This document shows positions 20,728-30,059 of a stretch of DNA of 64,000 bases, piece by piece. The DNA is from Deinococcus sp. HSC-46F16 (lineage in GTDB: Bacteria; Deinococcota; Deinococci; Deinococcales; Deinococcaceae), in the NCBI RefSeq assembly GCF_024171495.1, contig NZ_JALJZW010000003.1:1-64000 (forward strand), given 5' to 3'. The position numbers were made by a program, and so were the translations under genes. Numbering within the stretch: position 1 is the first letter of the stretch; every line of letters starts with the position of its first letter. Under the pieces are notes generated by a model. That model saw nothing but the letters and a program-made list of their open reading frames with translations. It was not told where the DNA came from and ran no database searches.

Positions 20728-21389
20728 CGCTGAAGCTGCCGCCCTTCGTCCGGCGTTTCCCCCTTTACGCCAACGTCTACCTGCTGGACAGCCCCGACGG
20801 GCGCCTGCTGGTCGACACCGGCACCCTCGCCCACGTGCCCCGGCTGGCGCGGCTGCTGACGCAGTTTCGGCCCGACGCGGTCGTGCTGACCCACCATCAC
20901 GTCGACCACGCGGGCGGGGCGCCCTTCGCGGCGCGGCGTGGCCTCCCCGTCCTCGCCCACGCGCCGGAACACCCCTACCTGACGGGCAAGGCCCACGACC
21001 TCCCGTACCCGGCGGGCAAGCCTGACATCGGGAAGGTCGTCTCGCGCCTGCATCCCAAGGTCCCAGCGGGTGCCCTGCGGTCCATCCACCCCGGCGAGGA
21101 TCTGGCGGGCTGGGAGGTGGTCGCGCTGCCGGGCCACACGCCGGGGCAGATCGGGCTGCTGCGCGACGGGGTGCTCGTGGCGGGGGACGCGGTGGTGGGT
21201 GGTCCAGCCGGGGCGCACCTGCCCCGCGCCGCCTACAACGCCGACCACCGGGAGGCGGCCCGCACCCTGCGGCGGATGGTGGACCTGGCCCCCCGGCTGG
21301 TGCTGCCAGGCCACGGCGAGGCCCTCACCCCCGAGCAGGTGCGGCGCCGGGCCGAACGTGACCCGGAGCCGGAGTTGCTCGTCATGTGA
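20724..21389 (+). CDS. MBL-fold metallohydrolase
   Basis: The 221-residue protein has the metallo-beta-lactamase fold with the di-metal motif THHHVDHAGG near residue 57, a further His in LPGHTPGQIGLL, the Asp in VAGDAVVG and the final His in VLPGHGEAL. Such proteins hydrolyse thioesters (glyoxalase-II-like), lactones or phosphodiesters; the substrate is unknown. The GTG start overlaps the stop of the HAD-like gene. It is convergent with parB, with only 10 bp between. Confidence 0.87.
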   Translation: MTLKLPPFVRRFPLYANVYLLDSPDGRLLVDTGTLAHVPRLARLLTQFRPDAVVLTHHHVDHAGGAPFAARRGLPVLAHAPEHPYLTGKAHDLPYPAGKPDIGKVVSRLHPKVPAGALRSIHPGEDLAGWEVVALPGHTPGQIGLLRDGVLVAGDAVVGGPAGAHLPRAAYNADHREAARTLRRMVDLAPRLVLPGHGEALTPEQVRRRAERDPEPELLVM

Positions 21390-21399
21390 CGAGCAGGGA

Positions 21400-22274
<875 letters not shown>

Positions 22275-22278
<4 letters not shown>

Positions 22279-23051
22279 GCGTCCACCTCAGGGCCGGGGA
22301 AGGGCAAGCCCACCGCCCCGGCGATCTCGGCGGTCACCCGGCCTACGTCGCGGTGCACGGGCGAACCGGGTGCGTACACGCCCACCGGCTGCCCCGCACT
22401 CGCGCTGTCGTTCCACACGGCGCCCCGGTCGGGAATCGGGCTGGCGAGGGGCCTCAGCATCCCCTGAAGGGCGGCGAGCGCCTCCCGGTCGTGCGAGCGC
22501 CGCGCATCGTACAGGGTGGGCACGTACAGGGCCACCGTGAGGTCCGGGCGCAGTTTGCGGTAGGTCGCCATCGCCTCGGACAGACCCGCCAGCGCATTCA
22601 TGCCCTTTTGGCGGGTCGGGACAGGCACGATCAGGTGGTCGGCGGCGAGCGCCCCCAGGATCGAGAGTTGCCCCAGGCTGGGCGGGCTGTCAATCAGGGC
22701 CACGTCGTACTCGTCGGCGACCGCCTGCAGGCCCTGGCGCAGGTGCAGGTGTGCCCCCACCACGCCCATCATCTGGCCCTCGGCGAGCGCGAGCGACACG
22801 TCGCTGGGGATCAGGGCGAGGTCGTGGACCTGGACCGGGGAGGGCAGAGGCTCGCCCCGCGTGGCGGTGGCGAAGGCGGTCTGCTCCTGCCCCACGCCCG
22901 TCACGCCCAGCCAGTCGGTGAGGTTGGCCTGTGGGTCGAGGTCCACGAGCAGCACCCGCAGCCCCGACCGCGCCAAGCTGTGGCCCACGTCGCGCGTGAG
23001 GCTGGTTTTCATCACACCGCCCGCGTGGTTGAAGAAGGTCAGCGTCCGCAT
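22275..23051 (-). CDS. parA: ParA-family partition ATPase
   Basis: The 258-residue ATPase has a deviant Walker [18 protein letters not shown] (Gly-Gly-Val-x-Lys-Thr), A' [17 protein letters not shown] and Walker [12 protein letters not shown]. It forms ATP-dependent filaments or gradients that move ParB-bound origins. ATG 23051 lies 7 nt after TAGGCT (23064-23059, minus strand), suggesting a leaderless transcript initiated between repA and parA, which are 46 bp apart. The order repA-parA-parB leads away from the iterons. Confidence 0.93.
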
Positions 23052-23097
23052 CCCGCTCAGCCTACCCCGCAGGACGTGGGGGCGAGGCTCATGCTCC

Positions 23098-24504
23098 TCA
23101 TGCACCGCCTCCCAGGCGTTCGCGCAGCCCTTTGACGAACTCGGGGAGGGCACCGCGGGCCGCGTGCGTGCTCGCCTCGCGCACCAGACTGGTGGCCGAA
23201 AAGGTCCCGGCCTTGCAGGCCGTTTCCAGGGCGCCCCACTCGCCCTCTCTCAAACGGCGGCGCAGCAGGGTCCGCAAAGTGGCCTCTGCGGCCTCCCATT
23301 GGCCCCCAGGAGGCAGAGCAAGCAACACCTGCTGCTCCTCCTCGAATTGCTGCTGCGCGGCCCGTTCCTGGGCTTCCTGTTGCCTTTCCTGCCGGGCACG
23401 GGTTTCCCCGGCGTCGGCGTGGGGGGCAGGGACCGTGTCCTCGGGCAGGGTGTACTTCTCGGGATGATCCAGGAAGTCGGCGATCAGACCGCCCGGATTG
23501 CGGATGGGGGTGGGGCTGGTGCTGCGCCGCAGCCGCAGGAAAGCGATGGCCTCCTCCACCCGGTCGGGGTACTGCTTGGCGAGGACATTGGCGCGGGGGG
23601 CCGACACACCCGCCTCGCGCAGCGCCTGCACCAGGGCCGGGTCGGGCGTGTCCTCGGTTCGGAAGCGGTAGGTGATCTGGGTCGCTCCCCGCACACCCCC
23701 AGTCTCCACGCCCTCCAGGTAGCCCTGCGCGATCAGCTCCTGATGGGCTTCTTCCAGGGTGCGAATCACCCGCGACGGCTTGCCCTCGCTGATGCCGCAG
23801 GCGGCCCGCCAGTCGTCCAGTCCCGCCGTGACGCTGTCGGCCCGCACACCTGTCTCGCGGTAGCGGTGCGCTTCGAGCAGCCGGTACAAGGCCCGCGCGG
23901 GCGGCTGCTCAATCTGGTGCAGCAGCCGCCCGTCGAGGGCCTGGGTGTACCCGGCCCGGATGCTGGCAGCCAGTTGATCCCCCAGCTTGATGCTGAGGGT
24001 CGCGTCGGGCACGAGTTGCCGGGCGCGGTCGGCGTCGGGGTCGGCTCCCTCGCTCTGGTCCCAGTAGGTGATGCGGTCGATCAGGCGCAGGGTCTGATTG
24101 GCCCAGGTCGTGCGGCCCGTGTCGGCGACCCAGCCCTCACTCACGATGAACCCTGTCGACCACAGCCGCAGCAGCGATTCGCGCAGGCGGTGGTAGTTCT
24201 TGCCGTTGTTGGCCAGAAAGCTGGCTTCCCGCAACTCGTAGGCCGAAGTGTGAAGCCAGTTGTCCTCCGGCATGCCCTTCTGGGCGAAGAGTGTTTCAAT
24301 GCCGAGAATCACGTTGGTGTCCCCGCCGCGCGGGCGGCCGTCAGCGGAACGGCCCTCAACCCGGAACCGGCGGTCGGCGATCTGGAACTCGCTCGTCCAG
24401 CGGGTCTCGGAACTCAGGCGAGTCTGGATGCTGACGATGCCCAGACGGGCGATGTTGCGTTCGTCAAGCAGGGTGACCTGGTTGGGTTTTTTCGCTGGAC
24501 GCAT
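23098..24504 (-). CDS. repA: Replication initiator protein RepA
   Basis: The 468-residue protein is of the replication-initiator type found on Deinococcus secondary replicons. It begins [17 protein letters not shown] and contains a conserved early region ([40 protein letters not shown]) and likely winged-helix modules near 95-260. A Gln/Glu-rich helix at about 380-410 ([15 protein letters not shown]) may be a coiled coil. AAGGA lies 10 nt before ATG 24504. It is placed next to the iteron array and in front of parAB, which fixes its role with good confidence. Confidence 0.87.
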   Translation of the reverse strand: MRPAKKPNQVTLLDERNIARLGIVSIQTRLSSETRWTSEFQIADRRFRVEGRSADGRPRGGDTNVILGIETLFAQKGMPEDNWLHTSAYELREASFLANNGKNYHRLRESLLRLWSTGFIVSEGWVADTGRTTWANQTLRLIDRITYWDQSEGADPDADRARQLVPDATLSIKLGDQLAASIRAGYTQALDGRLLHQIEQPPARALYRLLEAHRYRETGVRADSVTAGLDDWRAACGISEGKPSRVIRTLEEAHQELIAQGYLEGVETGGVRGATQITYRFRTEDTPDPALVQALREAGVSAPRANVLAKQYPDRVEEAIAFLRLRRSTSPTPIRNPGGLIADFLDHPEKYTLPEDTVPAPHADAGETRARQERQQEAQERAAQQQFEEEQQVLLALPPGGQWEAAEATLRTLLRRRLREGEWGALETACKAGTFSATSLVREASTHAARGALPEFVKGLRERLGGGA

Positions 24505-24508
24505 GTAG

Positions 24509-24547
24509 TGTTGTTCCTTTCTTTGTAAAAGATATAAAAGAACAACA
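24509..24547. promoter_or_regulatory. Inverted repeat before repA, possible autorepression site
   Basis: TGTTGTTC (24509-24516) and GAACAACA (24540-24547) form a perfect 8-bp inverted repeat around an AT-rich 23-bp core (TTTACAAAG/TATATC on the coding strand) that probably holds the repA promoter. A Rep dimer binding here would repress its own synthesis. Confidence 0.45.
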
Positions 24548-24593
24548 ACAAGGCAGACCCCACTTCGCGTCTCAGACGGCGTTTTTCGGCGAA

Positions 24594-24999
24594 AACGGAC
24601 CAAAGGTATCGCTATTTTGGCCCCAAACGGACCAAAGGTATCGCTAGTTTTGACCCCTCGCGGACCAAAGGTATCGCTATTCCGGGTGGACAGGGGGGAT
24701 TTGGGGCCGCTCCTCTCTCATGTTGAGAAAAATCAGCTCACAGACGACGAAAACAGACTAAACGGACCAAAGGTATCGCTAGTCCCCCAAAATCAAACGG
24801 GCCAAAGGTATCGCTAGTTTTTCGCCCAACGGACCAAAGGTATCGCTAGTATGAAAATGCGTTCTGGACGTTAAAAAGCCAATTGGCCCCCCCAAACGGA
24901 CCAAAGGTATCGCTAGTTTGATCTGGGTCCAAAAAGGCCCATTTGTAACTTAGATCACCTAATTTTGGAGGCAAAAGGGGCCAAAGGTATCGCTAGTTT
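24594..24999. repeat. Iteron array, replication origin
   Basis: Eight direct copies of a unit with consensus AACGGACCAAAGGTATCGCTAGT. The GG of each unit falls at 24597, 24629, 24662, 24764, 24799, 24831, 24898 and 24978. Core CCAAAGGTATCGCTA is invariant; position 3 of GGACC is G in copies 5 and 8, and the outer AAC is lost in copies 3 and 8. Spacings are 32, 33, 102, 35, 32, 67 and 80 bp, mostly multiples of about 33. AT-rich tracts (24721-24760, 24851-24880, 24938-24970) lie between units and may be the melting region. This is the expected RepA-binding origin. Confidence 0.92.
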
Positions 25000-25041
25000 G
25001 AGGGTCGAAAACAGGACGAAGTCGCTCGCCCCTCCCGGCCT

Positions 25042-25839
25042 TCACTCCGGGGCGGTCAGCCGTCGCCCGGCGATCAGCCGCAGCGTCAGCAGCACGCCAA
25101 ACGCGAGCGCCACCATCAGGGCGCTCAACGCCAGCGCGGGGGCGAGGTCGCTCTCGGCAGCGCTGTAGATCGCCAGCGGCACGGTGCGCGTCTCGCCCTG
25201 AAGGCTGCCCGCGAAGAGCAGGGTCGCCCCGAACTCGCCCAGCGACCGCGCCCAGGCGAGCACCGCGCCCTCCAGCAAGAAGGGGAGCGCAAGGGGCAGC
25301 GTGACCCGGCGAAAGACCGCCCAGCGCCCCGCCCCGTCCACCCGCGCGGCTCCCTCCACATCGGGATCAAAAGCGAGAAAGCCCGCCCGCGCCGCCCGGA
25401 CGTAGAAGGGTGCACTGGTAAAGACCTGCGCGATCACCACCGCCCCCGGCGTAAAGGCGAGGTCCACCCCCGCCACCTCCAGCGGCCCCCCCAGCAGCCC
25501 GTCCCGTCCGAACGCCAGCAGCAGCGCCACGCCCGCCACGACCGGGGGCAGGACCATCGGCAGGTCGAGCAGGGCGTCGAGCAGGCCCCGGCCCGGAAAG
25601 CGGCGCCGCGCCAGCAGGTAGGCCGCCGGAGTGCCCAGGACCAGCGTGGCGGCGAGGGCCGTGCCCGTCGTGAGGGCACTCACCCGCAGCGCGTCCCGCA
25701 CCGCCGCCGAGCCCAGCGTGCCCCGCACCGCCGGGGTCAGGGCTTCCAGCAGCAGGGCGAGCACGGGAAGCAGCAGCAGCCCGGCCATCAGGGCGCTGAG
25801 CAGCACCGGGACCGGATGCGGGGCCGGGGCGCGGCTCAC
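25042..25839 (-). CDS. modB: Molybdate ABC transporter permease
   Basis: The 265-residue inner-membrane protein has about five hydrophobic helices and the ABC permease 'EAA' region VEGAARVDGAGRWAVFRRVT. The C-terminal ARSLGEFGATLLFAGSLQG is the typical ModB/CysT signature. GTG 25839 overlaps the modA stop by 4 nt. It transports molybdate (or tungstate) delivered by ModA. No ModC ATPase follows; the next DNA is the origin. Confidence 0.9.
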   Translation of the reverse strand: MSRAPAPHPVPVLLSALMAGLLLLPVLALLLEALTPAVRGTLGSAAVRDALRVSALTTGTALAATLVLGTPAAYLLARRRFPGRGLLDALLDLPMVLPPVVAGVALLLAFGRDGLLGGPLEVAGVDLAFTPGAVVIAQVFTSAPFYVRAARAGFLAFDPDVEGAARVDGAGRWAVFRRVTLPLALPFLLEGAVLAWARSLGEFGATLLFAGSLQGETRTVPLAIYSAAESDLAPALALSALMVALAFGVLLTLRLIAGRRLTAPE

Positions 25840-26642
25840 GGGGCGGGCAGGAAACCCCAGCGGACCAGGATGCGCTGGCCCTCCGGCGAACGCACGAACC
25901 GCACGAAGGCCCGCGCGGCCTGGGCCTCCGGGCTGTCCGTCACGACCCCCATAGGGTAGGCGACGGGCGGATTGAAGGCGTCTGGCAGCGCGTAGGTCCG
26001 GACCTGCCCGCGCAGCGCCGGGGTCACGTCCGAGCGGTAGACGAAGGCGGCGTCGGCCTGCCCGAGGCTGACCTTCAGCGCCACCTGCCGCACGTTGGGT
26101 TCCTCGCTGACCACGTTCGCCCGCACCCGCCGGGCAAAGTCCGGGCCGTACCGCCCGGAGGCCGTCATCCGCTCCAGCGTCCGGGCGGTGGCCTCCCCGG
26201 CGGGCACCTCGGGTCCGGCCACGACGAGCCGCAGCCCCGGCCGCGCCAGCCCCGCCAGGCCCCCCGTCAGCGGCCGCGCCGCCGGGGTGACCACCGTGAG
26301 GCGGTTGCGAGCAAAGGGGGTCTCGGGACCCACCAGGCCCCGCGAGCGCAGCGGCGCGTACTGGCTCAGGCTGGCGCTGGCGAACACGTCGGCGCGGGCT
26401 CCGCGCTCGAGCTGCGTGCGCAGGCTGGACGACCCCGCGAAGCTGAAGCGGGTCTGGTGCCCGGTCCGGGTGTCGAAGACCCGGCCGATCTCCGTAAAGG
26501 CGTCGGTGAGGCTGCTCGCCGCGAAGACCGTGAGCCGGGCCGCCCCCGCCTCGCCCGCGACCACGGCCAGCCCGGCCAGACCCGCGAGAAGTGCCCGCCG
26601 GAACAGGAACGGCAGGCCAGCCCGGCCAGAAGGGGGTCGCAT
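25836..26642 (-). CDS. modA: Molybdate ABC transporter substrate-binding protein
   Basis: The 268-residue periplasmic protein has an N-terminal signal sequence (about 1-33), the oxyanion-binding start FAASSLTDAFTEIG and a second ligand segment AGSSSLRTQLERGARADVFASA, both diagnostic for ModA. DAAFVYRSDVTPA and a Tyr-rich hinge follow. ATG 26642 lies 6 nt after TAGCTT (26654-26649, minus strand), which points to a leaderless modAB message. Length is usual (about 255). Confidence 0.92.
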   Translation of the reverse strand: MRPPSGRAGLPFLFRRALLAGLAGLAVVAGEAGAARLTVFAASSLTDAFTEIGRVFDTRTGHQTRFSFAGSSSLRTQLERGARADVFASASLSQYAPLRSRGLVGPETPFARNRLTVVTPAARPLTGGLAGLARPGLRLVVAGPEVPAGEATARTLERMTASGRYGPDFARRVRANVVSEEPNVRQVALKVSLGQADAAFVYRSDVTPALRGQVRTYALPDAFNPPVAYPMGVVTDSPEAQAARAFVRFVRSPEGQRILVRWGFLPAP

Positions 26643-26812
26643 GGGCCGAAGCTAGCCCGCCCGCCCCGGGGCGTCAATCGGGCGGCGTTCCCGAAAAGAG
26701 CGCGTGGCCCGCTCCCGTTTCCTCCCCCAACAAGGTGAGGAGGCAACCGGCCCCGGCCGGGGTAGCATGACGGCCGGTTTGTCCCGCCTCCGCCCCGCTC
26801 CCAAGGATCCCC

Positions 26813-28372
26813 ATGCCGACTGACCAGCCCAAGGACCTCGACCTGACCGCCCTGCTGCGGGTGCTGCGCCGCGCGGCCCTGCCCCTGCTCGCCACGGCCC
26901 TGCTGCTGGCGGGCCTGACCTACCTGCTTTCGGGCAGCCGTCCGGCGGTCTACGAGGGGTCGGCCAGTGTGGCGGCCCTCCCCACCGGCAGCGGCAACTC
27001 GGTGATTGTCCAGACGTTGGTCACGGCCCCGCCGCTGCCCCCCGCCGTGGTCGAGCGGGCCTTGCGCTCCCCGGCGGTGTGGGACTCGGCGCTCGCCGAA
27101 CTGCGCCGCACCACCCCCGACTCGCCCGCGCGGCGCGAGCTGCTCGGTACCCTGCGGGCCGAGGCGAGCGCCGGGGACACCCGCAGCGTGGCCCTGAGCG
27201 CCGAGGTCAACCAGGACTTCGTGGGGGTCTACGAGGTCGCCGTGCGGGCACCCACGCCGGAACTGGCGCGGGCCGCCGCCGACGCCTTTGCGCGGGCGCT
27301 GCTGGACTGGGACCGGGAGCGGGCGCTGGGCGGCATCGTGCGTGCGCGGCAGAACCTGGTGACCGAGCGTGACGACCTGACCGCCCGCATCGCGGCCGCG
27401 CCCACCGCCCTCGACGAACGGACCCTGGAGCGGCTGCGCGGCGACGTGGTGCAGCGCCTGCAACAGGTCGAGGTGCTGGAGCAGACGGTCAGCGGCACCC
27501 TCTCGGCGCTCTCGGGCGCGGTCCGGCCGCAGGATCCGGTCGCTCCCCGGCCGCTGCGCGACGCGCTGGTGGTGTTCGGGGCGACCCTCTTTTTCGGGGT
27601 GCTGGGGCTGTCGCTGCTCGACGGCGTGCGCCCCCGGGTGCGCGGCCCGGAGGACCTGCGCGGGCTGGGGGTATCGGTGCTGGGCACCCTGCCGCCGCTG
27701 GCAGGCCGCCGGGGAGCGCGGGGCGGGCTGGGCTGGGCGCGGCAGGGGGTGTTCCGGGAGCAGCTCGAGTTCGTGCGGGTGGGCGTGCTGGCCGAACTGG
27801 CCGGGCACGAGCGCCCCGCGTTGGTCGTCTCCAGCACCGGGGTGGCCGACGGCAAGAGCACCGTGACGGCGGGCCTGGCCCTGAGCCTCTCGGGCCACGG
27901 CCTGCGCGTGCTCGTCGTGGACGCCGACGTGTTCCGGCGCACCCAGGAGAGCTACTGGCTGGCGGGCTCCGGGGCCGCCGCGCGGGACCTGCCGGGCGAC
28001 TTCCGGCTGTGGGAGGAGGTGGCGCCGGGGGTCTCGCTGCTGTCCTCGCGGGCTTCCCGGCTGGAGCCAGCCCACTTCGAGGCCGAGATTCGCCGCCTGC
28101 TCCCCGGCTATGACCTCGCGCTGGTGGACACGCCCCCGGCCCTCAAGATCGCGGACACGCTGGCGCTGGCCCGGCGCCTCGACGGCATGATCCTCGTCAC
28201 CGACGCGGCCGCCCCCCGCGTCCCGCTGGAGCGGCTGGTGGAGGACACCGGGCGGCTGGGGGTGCGGCTGCTGGGCTTCGTGGTCAACCGGTACCGGGAC
28301 GCGGCGGTGGGCGGCGACTACGCCTACGGCTCGCTGGGCCGCGCGGAGCGCCCCGCCGAGGTCACGCGATGA
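26813..28372 (+). CDS. Wzz/BY-kinase-type polysaccharide copolymerase
   Basis: The 519-residue protein has the Wzc-like plan. A Wzz chain-length domain has membrane helices at about 22-40 and 250-270 with a periplasmic region between. A cytoplasmic tyrosine-kinase-like ATPase follows: Walker A STGVADGKST (341-350), A' VLVVDAD (366-372) and Walker B DLALVDT (434-440). The C-terminal Tyr cluster usual for BY-kinases is reduced to two Tyr (GDYAYGS), so autophosphorylation may be limited. AAGGAT lies before ATG. It is first in the polysaccharide locus and coupled by ATGA to the next gene. Confidence 0.88.
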   Translation: MPTDQPKDLDLTALLRVLRRAALPLLATALLLAGLTYLLSGSRPAVYEGSASVAALPTGSGNSVIVQTLVTAPPLPPAVVERALRSPAVWDSALAELRRTTPDSPARRELLGTLRAEASAGDTRSVALSAEVNQDFVGVYEVAVRAPTPELARAAADAFARALLDWDRERALGGIVRARQNLVTERDDLTARIAAAPTALDERTLERLRGDVVQRLQQVEVLEQTVSGTLSALSGAVRPQDPVAPRPLRDALVVFGATLFFGVLGLSLLDGVRPRVRGPEDLRGLGVSVLGTLPPLAGRRGARGGLGWARQGVFREQLEFVRVGVLAELAGHERPALVVSSTGVADGKSTVTAGLALSLSGHGLRVLVVDADVFRRTQESYWLAGSGAAARDLPGDFRLWEEVAPGVSLLSSRASRLEPAHFEAEIRRLLPGYDLALVDTPPALKIADTLALARRLDGMILVTDAAAPRVPLERLVEDTGRLGVRLLGFVVNRYRDAAVGGDYAYGSLGRAERPAEVTR

Positions 28373-30000
28373 CCGGGGGCGGCGGCGCGGTGGCCCTGGC
28401 CCCCTTCATGGAGCGGGGACGGGCGCTGATCGCCCAGGCCGCGGGCGACGGGCTGGCGGCGGCGCGGCTCGCGGCGGCCCTGGGCGAGCCTGAACTGGCC
28501 CGTGCCCTGCTCGCGGGCAGCGGGGGGCTGCTCGACCACGCCGACGCCGCGCGGGTTCTGGGGGAAGCCCCGGCTGGGCCGGTGCCCACGCAGGGGCGGG
28601 TCAGGCCATCGCCCCCGGCCCGGCCCCCCCTGACTCCCGGCGAGCGGGAGGTCTTCGTGCGGGCGCTGGCGTCGGCGCTGCTGGGGCCGGACGCGGCCCC
28701 CTCGCCCATGCCCGCCCCGGTGAGGCTACCGCCGGGCCTGTGGGTGTTGCCCGCCGAGGCGCATGAGCTGGCGCGGCAGCAGGCCGGGCTGGCGGCCCTG
28801 GGCGCGGCGCCCGGCACCCCGGTGACCCTCGCCCTCGCCTCCCGCGCGGGCGTGCCCGGCGCGGCGGCGCGGCTGGCTGGGGCGGCCCCCGGTCCCCTGC
28901 GGGTGGAAGTCTTGGAAGATGTGGTGCGGGGCCTGGGCGCGGCCTGGAGCTGGGACCTGCCGGACCTCGCCCGGCTGCTCGCGGGGCCGCTGCTGCTCGA
29001 CGGGCTGCATGCCCTGCCCGCCGGGCTGCTGGAGGTCGTGGGCGAGCTGCTCGCGGACGCCGCGCGGCTGTTCGGGTGGACGGTGGTCGGCCTGCCGGGG
29101 GTCGAGCGGCGCTGGCCCGCCGCCTTTCGGCCCCTGCCTGCCCCCTCCCCGGCGTCTTCCCGGCCTCCCTCTCCGCAGGTCAGTTCGCGTGACGCGTCAC
29201 TCACCGGGCTCGCCGCTGACCTCGCCCGGCAGCCGGGGGACACGCTGGCGCTGCTGCCCTCGCGGGCGAGCGCGGCGCGGCTGGCGGGGCTGTGGCCGGG
29301 CAGCGTGCTGCTCTCGACCAGCCTGTGCCCGGCCCACCTGGCCGATCAGGTGGCGGCCCTGGTTCAGGCCCGGGGGCGGGGGGAGGCGGTGCGGGTGGTC
29401 GCCACCTCGCTGCCCCCGGCGGCGGCCGGTCCCTTCGAGACGGTCTGGCAGGTCACCTCGCCGCTGCCCTACGTCGTGGAAGCGGCCGCGCTGGCCCGGC
29501 AGCACCTGCACCTCTGCCGCCTGCGGGACGTGGCGGTGCCGCAAGGCTGGCGGCGCGAACTGGAGCTGACCCGCAGCCTGCTGGGCCCGGAGCCTGCCCT
29601 GCCCGGTCCCGAGGCGCAGCGGGCCTACGACGCGGCCCTCTTTCCCGGCGGCGGGGCCTCCGGGTGGGCCGCCGCCCTGCGGGCGCACCGCGAGGCGCTG
29701 GACTACGCCTCCTTCGCCGCCGAGTTGCGGCCCCGGCCGGGCACGTCGCTGCCCGTCCTGATTCCCTACGACGGCCACGCCCGCTCGCTGATCGCCGCCT
29801 ACCGTGACACCGGCCACATGCCCGGCGGCGCCCTGAACTACGCCGCGTGGCTGACCCCCACCGAGGCGCAGCGGGCCGTGTCGCGCGGCCACGCCGAGGC
29901 GCGGGGCTGGGCGCTCGTGTGGACCGGTCCCTACGACCCGGTGTACGGCCTCGCCGCCGAGGTCGTGCGGGGAGCGGGCGACTTGGAGCGGCACGAGTAG
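28369..30000 (+). CDS. Cas3-derived pseudohelicase-like protein in polysaccharide locus
   Basis: The 543-residue protein has no obvious polysaccharide function. Read against the Cas3 helicase core it fits in order. GLWVLPAEAHELA (123-135) stands where Walker A is expected. LLLDGLHALPAGLLE (208-222) stands for the 'LDEVQALPP' motif II. LSTSLCPAHLADQ (315-327) and VRVVATSLPPAAAG (341-354) stand for motifs IV-V, and EAAALARQHL (371-380) for motif VI. The tail LPVLIPYDGHARSLI (461-475) and YDPVYGL (522-528) match the Cas3 C-terminal domain. Walker A Lys, the DE pair and the motif VI Arg are absent and there is no HD nuclease. ATG overlaps the kinase stop. The homology is inferred by eye. Confidence 0.6.
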   Translation: MTGGGGAVALAPFMERGRALIAQAAGDGLAAARLAAALGEPELARALLAGSGGLLDHADAARVLGEAPAGPVPTQGRVRPSPPARPPLTPGEREVFVRALASALLGPDAAPSPMPAPVRLPPGLWVLPAEAHELARQQAGLAALGAAPGTPVTLALASRAGVPGAAARLAGAAPGPLRVEVLEDVVRGLGAAWSWDLPDLARLLAGPLLLDGLHALPAGLLEVVGELLADAARLFGWTVVGLPGVERRWPAAFRPLPAPSPASSRPPSPQVSSRDASLTGLAADLARQPGDTLALLPSRASAARLAGLWPGSVLLSTSLCPAHLADQVAALVQARGRGEAVRVVATSLPPAAAGPFETVWQVTSPLPYVVEAAALARQHLHLCRLRDVAVPQGWRRELELTRSLLGPEPALPGPEAQRAYDAALFPGGGASGWAAALRAHREALDYASFAAELRPRPGTSLPVLIPYDGHARSLIAAYRDTGHMPGGALNYAAWLTPTEAQRAVSRGHAEARGWALVWTGPYDPVYGLAAEVVRGAGDLERHE

Positions 30001-30059
30001 GCCCGGCCGCTCGCTCTGGGGCCAGGGCGCCGGACCCGGGCGGAGACGCGTGAAGCTGC

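Noticed and set aside
24594..24999. Possible CRISPR array
   Set aside because: Repeats are unequal in spacing (32 to 102 bp), not palindromic, next to repA/parAB and without cas genes; they are iterons.
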